Position numbers and translations under genes: made by a program. A stretch of 64,000 nucleotides of DNA from JACJYE01 sp964432875 (GTDB taxonomy: Bacteria; Bacteroidota; Bacteroidia; Chitinophagales; Saprospiraceae), in the NCBI GenBank assembly GCA_964432875.1, contig CAYSPJ010000005.1:21278-85277 (forward strand), in the 5' to 3' direction. This document shows positions 49,300 through 57,051 of this stretch, in pieces. The notes under the pieces are model-generated. The model ran no database searches and was not told where the DNA came from. It saw only the letters and a program-made list of their open reading frames with translations. Numbering within the stretch: position 1 is the first letter of the stretch; each line of letters opens with the position of its first letter.

Positions 49300-51087
49300 T
49301 TACCGCTTCACGAAGGAACCGGTACGGATGCCGTGCTGCGTGCGGATGGTCAGGTTGTATTGGCCTGCGGGCAGTTGACCGATGTTGAAAGTAGCCTGTT
49401 CAGTGTCATATACTTCCGTATCGCGCAAAGTATGGATCAGGCGGCCGGTCATATCGGTGATGACATATTCTACAAAGCTCGTGCGCTGCTTGAGTGCCAG
49501 GTTTACTTGCAGGTATTCCGAAGCAGGGTTGGGGAAGAGCTTGACCTCGAAGGCGTCGGGGCCGAGGATGGCTTCCTGGGTACCTACTCCGGTAGAAGTC
49601 AAAATCATACCTGCGGCGGAAGCGCTTGTGACGCCAGTGAAAACAAAGGCTGCTTCGAAGTTTGGCAACAAGTTATCCCAGGCGTTGATGCCCAGGTAGC
49701 CATAGTCGCGATCGGAGAAAGCCCCGTTTGCTATCTGAATGGCCTGGTACTGGGTATAATCATAGCTGTCGTCAAACCCGAAAAAAACGAGGTCATCGCC
49801 AGTATAGCGCACGCCGAGGATATAATCCTTGTTGTCTTCTGCAATCACTACCCCGTCTTCTTCAAAGGTGAAGAAATCCAGCAAGGGCAAGCGCAGGGAG
49901 GACGAAGTAGCGGTAAAATCTTCCGGGAAGGTGAAGTTCGCCAGCCCCACAATAGCCACTTCGGCATTGATGATAGCGCCATCCTGGTCAGCATCATTCC
50001 ATTCGTAGATGTAGGCTTCGACGGGCACGTTGGCCAGGCTAGCTAGGTTGGTGGATACAAAGAAGACGACACTGTCGATCTTATAGCCAAAACCGTGCGG
50101 GATATTGAAAGCTGAGGCGAATTCGATGTCTCCGCCACCGGCAATCGTGCGGCTAATGGTGGCACGGGGCGCGCCGGTAGCGGGGTTCCAGCTAGCCTTG
50201 GAGTAGAGGTCCTCACTCACGGTGAAGGTAGAAGACCTGGCGTTATCCGTGCTGACATCGTCGGTGCTATCGCTGGAAATGGAGTAAGTTACGGTGTAGA
50301 TCCCTTCGCCAGTGCTAAAAGGGTCAAAGGAGGGCAGCGTAACCAGCGCACTAGTAGAATCCGGCAGGATTTCTTCAGTAGCGCCGCTGGTTTCATTGTA
50401 AACCTCCATTGCGGCGCCGCCAAAAGGGGTATGCGTGATGATGGCATTCACCTCCAGGTTGGGGGCCGCATTCAGGCCTGCGTTGAGTGCCGAAGCACCG
50501 GGGGTGAAGACGAAATCACCCGCGGCCTTGATTTGCGAGGACGGCACGATGCCCATCGGGGCGTTAGCGATGTTCGTGACGCCCACGCGGAGGTCATTAG
50601 CAAATTGCAACGAGCCAATAGAGATATTGACTGGCTCATTGGCTAGTACCGCGCGGATGGTTTGGCCGTCTTCGTAAGAAAGGCTCACGCAAGGGATGGT
50701 CACCTGCCCGCCTACAGAGCCCGCGCCCATGACAATGGGGCCGGCGCCCGGCGCATTATTGAAGAGGATGACTGCAATAGCGCCGGCATTTTCAGCATTC
50801 AGGCATTTCAACCCAAACTCGCAGCTCCCACGGTCAACCAGAGCGATTTTACCCGCAATTTCGGCGGCATTGATTGGGGCATTGCATCCTTGGTTAGGGT
50901 TGGCGCTGCCATCGTCAACAAATACGGCATCGGCGGTCCAGATATTGCCAGTCAGGGCACCCCCAAAAGCAGCGGCAGCAAAGGTGTAAGCCCCCTGCAA
51001 GCTCTCAGGTGAGTTGATATAAACGGTTTGAGCAGGCAGAGCTGCTGCCATAAACCAAGCCAAGACAAGTGTAAATAATGCTCTCAT
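49300..51087 (-). CDS. PA-domain T9SS-secreted protein, paralogue 2
   Basis: 595 aa, the same architecture as its neighbours: signal 1-19 (FMAAALPA-Q), PA domain (VYINSPESLQGAYTFAAAAFGGALT, IALVDRGSCEFGLKCLNAENAGAIAVILFNNAPG, TIPCVSLSYEDGQTIRAVL), Ig-like middle, beta-rich region with YEWNDADQDGAIINAE, and a T9SS sorting domain (FEVKLFPNPASEYLQVNL). The differences are mostly conservative. The sorting domain is nearly identical to paralogue 1, while the PA domain is closer to paralogue 3, as if recombination had mixed segments. It has its own terminator, so it is a separate transcription unit. The function is likely surface binding; the ligand is unknown. Confidence 0.85.
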   Translation of the reverse strand: MRALFTLVLAWFMAAALPAQTVYINSPESLQGAYTFAAAAFGGALTGNIWTADAVFVDDGSANPNQGCNAPINAAEIAGKIALVDRGSCEFGLKCLNAENAGAIAVILFNNAPGAGPIVMGAGSVGGQVTIPCVSLSYEDGQTIRAVLANEPVNISIGSLQFANDLRVGVTNIANAPMGIVPSSQIKAAGDFVFTPGASALNAGLNAAPNLEVNAIITHTPFGGAAMEVYNETSGATEEILPDSTSALVTLPSFDPFSTGEGIYTVTYSISSDSTDDVSTDNARSSTFTVSEDLYSKASWNPATGAPRATISRTIAGGGDIEFASAFNIPHGFGYKIDSVVFFVSTNLASLANVPVEAYIYEWNDADQDGAIINAEVAIVGLANFTFPEDFTATSSSLRLPLLDFFTFEEDGVVIAEDNKDYILGVRYTGDDLVFFGFDDSYDYTQYQAIQIANGAFSDRDYGYLGINAWDNLLPNFEAAFVFTGVTSASAAGMILTSTGVGTQEAILGPDAFEVKLFPNPASEYLQVNLALKQRTSFVEYVITDMTGRLIHTLRDTEVYDTEQATFNIGQLPAGQYNLTIRTQHGIRTGSFVKR

Positions 51088-51230
51088 AAGACAATTGAAT
51101 TTTTAGTTATAATAAAGCGTTTCTTTATGCAAGAATACGACAATATCAACGAAAAAACCAAACCAAACGCTGCTAAAGTATTTCTCGGCAGCAGCCTGAC
51201 CAGCATTTTTCAGGCAGCACTAAAAAAAAA

Positions 51231-51259
51231 GAAGGCTTTAGCGCGACGCCAAAGCCTTC
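51231..51259 (-). terminator. Terminator after PA paralogue 3
   Basis: GAAGGCTTT / AAAGCCTTC arms with an inner GCG/CGC pair; followed on the minus strand by a nine-T run. Confidence 0.85.
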
Positions 51260-51293
51260 TCCAGTGCTAGCTCTTAAGAGCAGCGTCAACGCA

Positions 51294-53099
51294 TTACCGC
51301 TTCACGATAAACGGCTTGGTTTGAATGCCTTGCTGGGTGCGCACCATCAGGTTGTACTGCCCAGCGGGCAGTTGGCTGACGTTGAAGCTAGCCTGCTCGG
51401 TTTCGAAAACATCCGTATCACGGGCGTTGAAAATCAGGCGGCCGGCAGCGTCCAGAATATGGTATTCGACAAAGCTGGTACGTTCTTTGATGGTCAGGTT
51501 GATCTGCAAGCGCTCCGAGACGGGGTTAGGGAAGAGCTCCATCTCAAATACTTCCGGACCGGCTACCTCGCGGGTATTCACCTCTGGCGAAGTCAGGATA
51601 ACCCCGGTAGAAACCGAAGCAGTCAAATCGGTGAACAGGAAGGCTGCTTCGAAGTTGGGCAGCAGGTTGTCCCAGGCGTTGATGCCCAGGTAGCCGTAAT
51701 CACGGTCTGTCAATGCTTCCGTTTCAGCTTGGAGGTTGAGGTACTGGCCATAATCATAAGAAAGGTCAAAGCCGAAGAACACGCTCTCTTCGCCAGTATA
51801 GCGCACGCCGATGATGTAATCCTTGTTGTTCTCAGCGATTACGACGCCATCTTCTTCAAAGGTAAGGAAATCCAACACGGGGAGGCGCAGCACGGCGGAC
51901 GTACCGGTAGTGCTTTCGGGGAAAGTGAAGTTGGCGATGCCCGCAATCTCCACTTCATCATTGGCGATAGAGCCATCTTCATTGAGGTCGTTCCACTCGT
52001 AAACATAAGCTTCCACAGGGATATTGGCCAGGCTGGGCAGCGAGGTCAATACTGCGAACACAATCGAGTCAATTTTGTAACCCTCGCCGTAGGGGATGTT
52101 CAAAACCGAAAGGAACTCGATGTCTCCACCACCGGAGATCGTGTAGTAGATGGTGGTGCGCGGATCGCCGGTAGCGGGGTTCCAGCTCGCCTTGGAGTAG
52201 AGGTTTTCGCTCACGGTAAAGTTGGTGGCGATGGTGTTGTCGAAGGTGACATCGTCGGTGCTATCGCTGGCCACCGTGTAGGTTATGGTGTAGACGCCTT
52301 GATCGGCCCCGCTAGAGCTGAAGGCCGGCTCAAAAACCGGTAGTAAAATCAGCTCGCTGGTAGAGTCGGCTTCCACGATGCCTTCTTGGCTAGCCGATTC
52401 ATTATAGACCTCGGAAGCCGTGCCGCCGAAAGGGGCAAATTCAATAACTGCATTGACCGAAACATTGCTCGCCTCATTCAGGCCGATGTTCCGGGCTTGA
52501 GCACCAGGGACGAATACGAAGTCGCCCGAGCTTTTAATCTGCGAAGAAGGGACGATGCCGAGCGGCGCGACCATCACGTTCTCTGCACTGATGGCGAGGT
52601 CATTGGCAGGAGCGCCCAACGCGCCCAGCGAAATATTGACGGCGCCAGCAGCCAGCGCTGCGCGGATGGTCTGCCCATCTTCATAGGTGAGCATCACACA
52701 GGGGATGGTAACCTGAGTACCGACCGCGCCGGCGCCCATGACGATGGTGCCGCCGCCCGGAGCGTTGTTGAACACGACTACGGCGATAGCGCCTGCGTTT
52801 TCAGCATTGAGGCACTTCAAGCCAAACTCGCAACCGCCGCGGTCAATCAGGGCGATTTTGCCGGCCAGGTCTCCCGTGTTGATTGGGGCATTGCAACCTT
52901 GCGTAGGGTTGGCGCTCCCGTCGTCAACGAAAGCCGCATCGCTCGTCCAGACGTCGCTGGTAAGATCGGCACCGAACTCGGCAGCTTCAAAGCTGTAATA
53001 CCCCTGGATATCTGCCGGGGAATTGACCAGGAACAATTGCGCCTGGAGTGCGCCTAAGGTCATAAAGAAGGCGAAAAAGATAGTAGTAAATACTCTCAT
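51294..53099 (-). CDS. PA-domain T9SS-secreted protein, paralogue 3
   Basis: 601 aa. Signal 1-20 (FFMTLGALQA-Q), PA domain (FLVNSPADIQGYYSFEAAEFGADLT, GCNAPINTGDLAGKIALIDRGGCEFGLKCLNAENAGAIAVVVFNNAPGGGT, TIPCVMLTYEDGQTIRAAL), Ig-like middle, beta-rich segment (YVYEWNDLNEDGSIANDE; NAWDNLLPNFEAAFLFT) and T9SS sorting domain (FEMELFPNPVSERLQINL). The sorting domain is the most diverged of the three (IFNARDTDVFETEQASFNVSQ). It is preceded by about 580 bases without a gene, and its 5' sequence AAACTGTCTTATG resembles those of the other copies. It is the first gene on the minus strand of the tandem set. Confidence 0.85.
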   Translation of the reverse strand: MRVFTTIFFAFFMTLGALQAQLFLVNSPADIQGYYSFEAAEFGADLTSDVWTSDAAFVDDGSANPTQGCNAPINTGDLAGKIALIDRGGCEFGLKCLNAENAGAIAVVVFNNAPGGGTIVMGAGAVGTQVTIPCVMLTYEDGQTIRAALAAGAVNISLGALGAPANDLAISAENVMVAPLGIVPSSQIKSSGDFVFVPGAQARNIGLNEASNVSVNAVIEFAPFGGTASEVYNESASQEGIVEADSTSELILLPVFEPAFSSSGADQGVYTITYTVASDSTDDVTFDNTIATNFTVSENLYSKASWNPATGDPRTTIYYTISGGGDIEFLSVLNIPYGEGYKIDSIVFAVLTSLPSLANIPVEAYVYEWNDLNEDGSIANDEVEIAGIANFTFPESTTGTSAVLRLPVLDFLTFEEDGVVIAENNKDYIIGVRYTGEESVFFGFDLSYDYGQYLNLQAETEALTDRDYGYLGINAWDNLLPNFEAAFLFTDLTASVSTGVILTSPEVNTREVAGPEVFEMELFPNPVSERLQINLTIKERTSFVEYHILDAAGRLIFNARDTDVFETEQASFNVSQLPAGQYNLMVRTQQGIQTKPFIVKR

Positions 53100-53679
53100 A
53101 AGACAGTTTTATATTGTGTAGATAATGAATGAAATCCTTTTGCTTTGCCTTCGATCCCGGGGCATTTCGAGGCAATTAGTGGTTTTAGTTGTTGAGCGAG
53201 CGCGAGGCTTTTCCGGATAAAGCGCCAGGTTTTTTAAGGCCGTTTCTCGAGATACGCGTCGATTAATGCCTTTATAGTAGATATAAGGCAATTGATGCTA
53301 TGGCTGCAAAAATATAATTTTTTCGGGGAAATAAAAAAGGGCACAAGCAGATTTAGACGCCAAGCCGACAAATTTTGTTTGGCTGCCTTGGCTTCAGGAT
53401 GCGCTGTGGCTGAATAAGGAAGGAAGCTTCGGCCTGATTCCGGGTGGCTTAGAATGGGTTATACCTCCTACGCCAAGGCATCACCCAAAAGCCTCCGGCA
53501 GTGAACACAGCTGCCATCGCGGCCAATGATGGGAAGCACGCCGTAGCTGACCAAGTAAAACCATTTGTGTTTTAGTATAAAAATGTTACACCGCAGCATA
53601 ATTTTACCGATATTTGCAGGGAAATAAACTTTTGGGCCAGCAGCAAGAGCCTGCCTGCCCGTTAAAAAAAACAGATATT
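53100..53679. other. 580-base divergent intergenic region
   Basis: Between PA paralogue 3 and the helicase gene. AT-rich near both genes, more GC-rich in the middle. It carries a near-consensus -7 box (GATATTTG, 53609-53616) for the helicase. No convincing ORF or RNA gene. Confidence 0.5.
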
Positions 53680-55008
53680 TTGAAATTTATAGAATTTGGT
53701 TTTGAACCGCAGTTGATGGAAAGCCTGGATGCCATGGGGTTTGAAAATGCCACGCCGATACAAGTACAGGCGATGCCCTCCATCATGGAAGGCCGTGACA
53801 TCCTGGCTTGCGCCCAAACCGGTACCGGGAAAACAGCCGCCTTTCTCTTGCCCATCCTCAATGAGCTGACTAAAAACCCCAATGAGGAGGGGGTGGATAC
53901 CATCATCATGGAGCCTACCCGCGAGCTGGCCGTACAAGTTGACAACCAACTGGAAGCGCTCTCCTATTTTACCGGCATCAGTTCAATCGCCGTTTACGGT
54001 GGCCGCGACGGGCATGCCATGGAGCAGGAAAAACGCGCCCTGAAGCGCGGCGCTTCTATTATCGTCGCCACTCCGGGCCGCCTCCTGGCGCACCTGAGCA
54101 TGGGCTATGTCAACCTCAAGAGCGTGCGCCACCTCATCCTCGATGAGGCCGACCGCATGTTGGATATGGGCTTCGCCCCGGATATCATGGATATCGTCAA
54201 TCAGATACCCCGTGAGCGGCAGACTCTGCTGTTCTCTGCCACCATGCCCCCACAGATCCGGCAGTTTGCCAAGCAGCTCATGCGCGGGCAGCCTGCCGAG
54301 GTCAGCATTGCGGTCTCCAAACCAGCTGAAAACATCCTGCAATTGGCTTATGAAGTGGATGATAGCGGCAAAATCCGCTTGACGGAGCACATCCTGGAGT
54401 CCAACAAAATGCTCAAGCGGGTACTCATCTTCGCGGGCACTAAAAAAGTGGTGCGCGAACTGGCCGCCACCCTCAACCGCCGCGGTATGGACGTGGGCGC
54501 GATCTCTTCCGACCTCGAACAGGATGAGCGCGAGGCCCAACTACGGGCTTTCACCAGCGGTGCCAAGCCCATCCTCGTCGCCACCGACGTGCTGTCGCGG
54601 GGCATCGATGTTAAAGGGATTGATGCGGTCATCAATTACGATGTGCCGGGTGATGCGGAGGACTATGTACACCGCATCGGGCGTACGGCCCGTGCGGAAG
54701 CTTCTGGCATGGCCTTCACCTATATCAATTCCAAAGACCGCGGCCGTTTCAAACGCATCGAGGACCTGATTGAAATGAAAATCCGCATCCTGCCCTTGCC
54801 GGAAGAGCTGGCCAATGCCAAGCCGAGGCCTGGCAGCGGTGGTGGCAGTGGCCCGCGTGGCCAGGGTCAAGGCGGCGGCAGAGGCAGAGGCCCTTCCCGC
54901 GGCCCTTCTTCTTCCAACCGAGAAGGTGCCCCCCAAGGCCAGAGCGGCCGCAATAGCCGCCGGCGCGGCGGCGGCGGTGGAAGGCGTGGCCCTGCTAAGG
55001 GCAATTGA
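53680..55008 (+). CDS. rhlE: DEAD-box RNA helicase, RhlE-like
   Basis: 442 aa from TTG 53680; the frame opens at a TTG at 53614, but that lies inside the likely -7 box, and LKFIEFGFEPQLMESLDAMGFENATPIQVQAM is the normal start of the family. Motifs in order: Q-motif, AQTGTGKT (I), PTRELAVQ (Ia), GGRDG, TPGRL (Ib), DEAD (II), SATM (III), LIFAGTKK (IV), ATDVLSRGID (V), HRIGRTARA (VI). The last about 60 residues are Gly/Arg/Ser-rich (RGG-like), typical for RNA binding. It probably unwinds RNA in ribosome assembly or mRNA decay at low temperature. The start codon is uncertain. Confidence 0.92.
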   Translation: MKFIEFGFEPQLMESLDAMGFENATPIQVQAMPSIMEGRDILACAQTGTGKTAAFLLPILNELTKNPNEEGVDTIIMEPTRELAVQVDNQLEALSYFTGISSIAVYGGRDGHAMEQEKRALKRGASIIVATPGRLLAHLSMGYVNLKSVRHLILDEADRMLDMGFAPDIMDIVNQIPRERQTLLFSATMPPQIRQFAKQLMRGQPAEVSIAVSKPAENILQLAYEVDDSGKIRLTEHILESNKMLKRVLIFAGTKKVVRELAATLNRRGMDVGAISSDLEQDEREAQLRAFTSGAKPILVATDVLSRGIDVKGIDAVINYDVPGDAEDYVHRIGRTARAEASGMAFTYINSKDRGRFKRIEDLIEMKIRILPLPEELANAKPRPGSGGGSGPRGQGQGGGRGRGPSRGPSSSNREGAPQGQSGRNSRRRGGGGGRRGPAKGN

Positions 55009-55144
55009 TTTGATGAGGGCTGCCAGGCAGCACTGGCCGTGCGATACTCGCACCGCCAGTGCTATGCTAAATCCAGCGTCGTGCCACCTTGCCGTCTTCC
55101 AGTTTTTGCCAATTATTTTCAAAAGCCTGTTTCCCAGTCTAGCG

Positions 55145-55152
55145 TAGCTTTG
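55145..55152 (+). promoter_or_regulatory. Candidate -7 box for the SerB-SerA gene
   Basis: TAGCTTTG, an exact TAnnTTTG, only 8 bases before the ATG at 55161. Transcription would start within a few bases of the start codon, giving a nearly leaderless mRNA. Confidence 0.5.
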
Positions 55153-55160
55153 CCGCCATT

Positions 55161-57050
55161 ATGAAAAAACCGTATTTTATCGTTGATTTTGACAGCACTT
55201 TCACCCGGGTGGAAGCGCTGGACTTGCTGGCAGAAATCGTCTTGGCGCATTCTGGCAGGAAGGCAGAAGTCTTGCAGCAGATTCAAGAGATCACCAACCG
55301 GGGTATGGATGGCGAGCTAGATTTCCGTACCTCCCTGTCCCTGCGCCTGGATTTGTTGCGCGCCCACAAAGACGACATCCAGCATCTGGCCGAGCGCCTC
55401 AAAGATGAAATATCTCCTTCTTTCCTGCGCAACCAGGCCCATTTTACGGCCTTACGGGAAAACGTCTATGTGGTATCCAATGGCTTTTCTGATTTCATCG
55501 TCCCGGTAGTAGAACACTACGGGTTGCTGGCCGATAACGTCTTCGCCAACGAATTTATCTACGATGAAAAAGGCTTCGTCATCGGTTTTAATCCCGACAT
55601 ACCGCTCTCTCAAAGCGGGGGGAAATCACTGGTAATACGGGACCTGAAGCTCAAGGGCGACGTCTATGTCATCGGCGATGGGGCCAACGACCTGGAGATC
55701 CGCAAGGCCGGCTACGCCAACAAGTTTTACCTCTTTACCGAAAATGTGGAGCGGGAAAAAGTCAAGAAGGAGGCAGATCACATCGCGCCAAACGTTGATG
55801 AGATACTGTACGAGCTGAAGATGATCCGCTCGCTATCCTATCCCAAAAACCGCATCCGGGTACTATTGTTGGAAGGCGTGCCCCAATCTGCTGCGCGAAT
55901 CTTCGAAGCAGAAGGCTTTAAAGTAGAGTATGTCGAGGGGGACATCGACGAAGCCGAGCTATGCCGGAAAATCCGCAAAGTCAATATTCTGGGCATGGGG
56001 CCGAAGACGCCAGTGACGGAAAACGTCATTGCCAGCGCTCGCCGGCTCATCAGCATTGGGACGTACAGCATCAATGGCAGCCATATCGACCTGGAAGCCT
56101 GCACCCGGCATGGCGTAGCTGTTTTTAATGCCCCTTTCAGCAACACCCGCTCGGTAGTCGAATTGGCCCTGGCTAACATCATCATGTTGATGCGCAATGT
56201 GCCGGATAAAGCCCGGGCCCTGCACCAGGGCCGTTGGGAGAAAAACGGACATCCCGGCTATGAAGTACGGGGGAAGAAGCTGGGCATTGTGGGCTATGGG
56301 AATATCGGCGCCCAGCTATCGGTCCTGGCCGAAGCCTTGGGCCTGGAGGTCCATTTCTACGATCTGGCCGATAAGCAGCCCCTGGGCAATGCCCGCAAGT
56401 GCAATAGCCTGGAAGAACTGCTAGCTGTGGCTGACATCATCTCCCTGCACGTGGACGAACAGCCGGAAAATGCCCTGCTCTTCGGCCCGGCTCAGTTTGC
56501 CCGGATGAAACCTGGCGCAATCTTCCTCAACCTCTCTTCCCCTGGTGCGGTGCAACTCAGCGCCCTGCGGCAGGCCATCGAGCAAGGCAGCCTGGCGGGT
56601 TGTGCCGTAGATGTCTTCCCCGGCGAACCACAAAGCAATGGCGAGGCCTTCGCCTCAGAGCTCATCGGCTTGCCCAATACTATCCTCACCCCGCATATTG
56701 GCGGCCATACCGCCGAGGCACAGCAAAACATCGGCCAGTTCGTCACTTCCAAAATCATCCAGTACATCAATACGGGCAATACCATCGGCAGCATCAATTT
56801 CCCGCCGGTACAAACCCCGGCAGTCAATAATGCTCACCGCCTGTTGCACATTCACCACAACGTGCCCGGCGTGTTGGCGCAAATCGGCGAGGTGCTGGCC
56901 CGGCATAGCATCAATATCCTGGGCCAATACCTCAAAACCAACGAACATATCGGCTACGTGGTCACGGATGTGGATAAGCAGTATAGCGAAGAGTTGCTCG
57001 ATGCCTTAAAGCAAATCGAGCCTACCATTTGGTTCAGGGTGCTGTATTAG
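55161..57050 (+). CDS. Fused phosphoserine phosphatase / phosphoglycerate dehydrogenase
   Basis: 629 aa. Residues 1-225: HAD phosphatase of the SerB type with DFDSTFT (Asp9/Asp11), VVSNGFSDF, GGKSLVIRD and GDGANDLEI. Residues about 230-540: SerA-like D-2-hydroxyacid dehydrogenase with FNAPFSNTRSVVELALA, the Rossmann GIVGYGNIGAQ (about 376-386), DVFPGEP (Glu489) and TPHIGGHTAEAQ (His512). Residues about 555-629: ACT domain (LLHIHHNVPGVLAQIGEVLA). This joins the first and last steps of serine synthesis. Oddity: the SerA active-site Arg (NASRG in E. coli) is replaced by NLSSPG (residues 457-462). The dehydrogenase half may be altered or inactive. Stop codons of this gene and the porin are one base apart. 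Confidence 0.9.
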   Translation: MKKPYFIVDFDSTFTRVEALDLLAEIVLAHSGRKAEVLQQIQEITNRGMDGELDFRTSLSLRLDLLRAHKDDIQHLAERLKDEISPSFLRNQAHFTALRENVYVVSNGFSDFIVPVVEHYGLLADNVFANEFIYDEKGFVIGFNPDIPLSQSGGKSLVIRDLKLKGDVYVIGDGANDLEIRKAGYANKFYLFTENVEREKVKKEADHIAPNVDEILYELKMIRSLSYPKNRIRVLLLEGVPQSAARIFEAEGFKVEYVEGDIDEAELCRKIRKVNILGMGPKTPVTENVIASARRLISIGTYSINGSHIDLEACTRHGVAVFNAPFSNTRSVVELALANIIMLMRNVPDKARALHQGRWEKNGHPGYEVRGKKLGIVGYGNIGAQLSVLAEALGLEVHFYDLADKQPLGNARKCNSLEELLAVADIISLHVDEQPENALLFGPAQFARMKPGAIFLNLSSPGAVQLSALRQAIEQGSLAGCAVDVFPGEPQSNGEAFASELIGLPNTILTPHIGGHTAEAQQNIGQFVTSKIIQYINTGNTIGSINFPPVQTPAVNNAHRLLHIHHNVPGVLAQIGEVLARHSINILGQYLKTNEHIGYVVTDVDKQYSEELLDALKQIEPTIWFRVLY

Positions 57051-57051
57051 G

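Noticed and set aside
51264..52343. 359-codon plus-strand ORF
   Set aside because: Antisense of PA paralogue 3; similar shadow frames lie opposite the other two copies.
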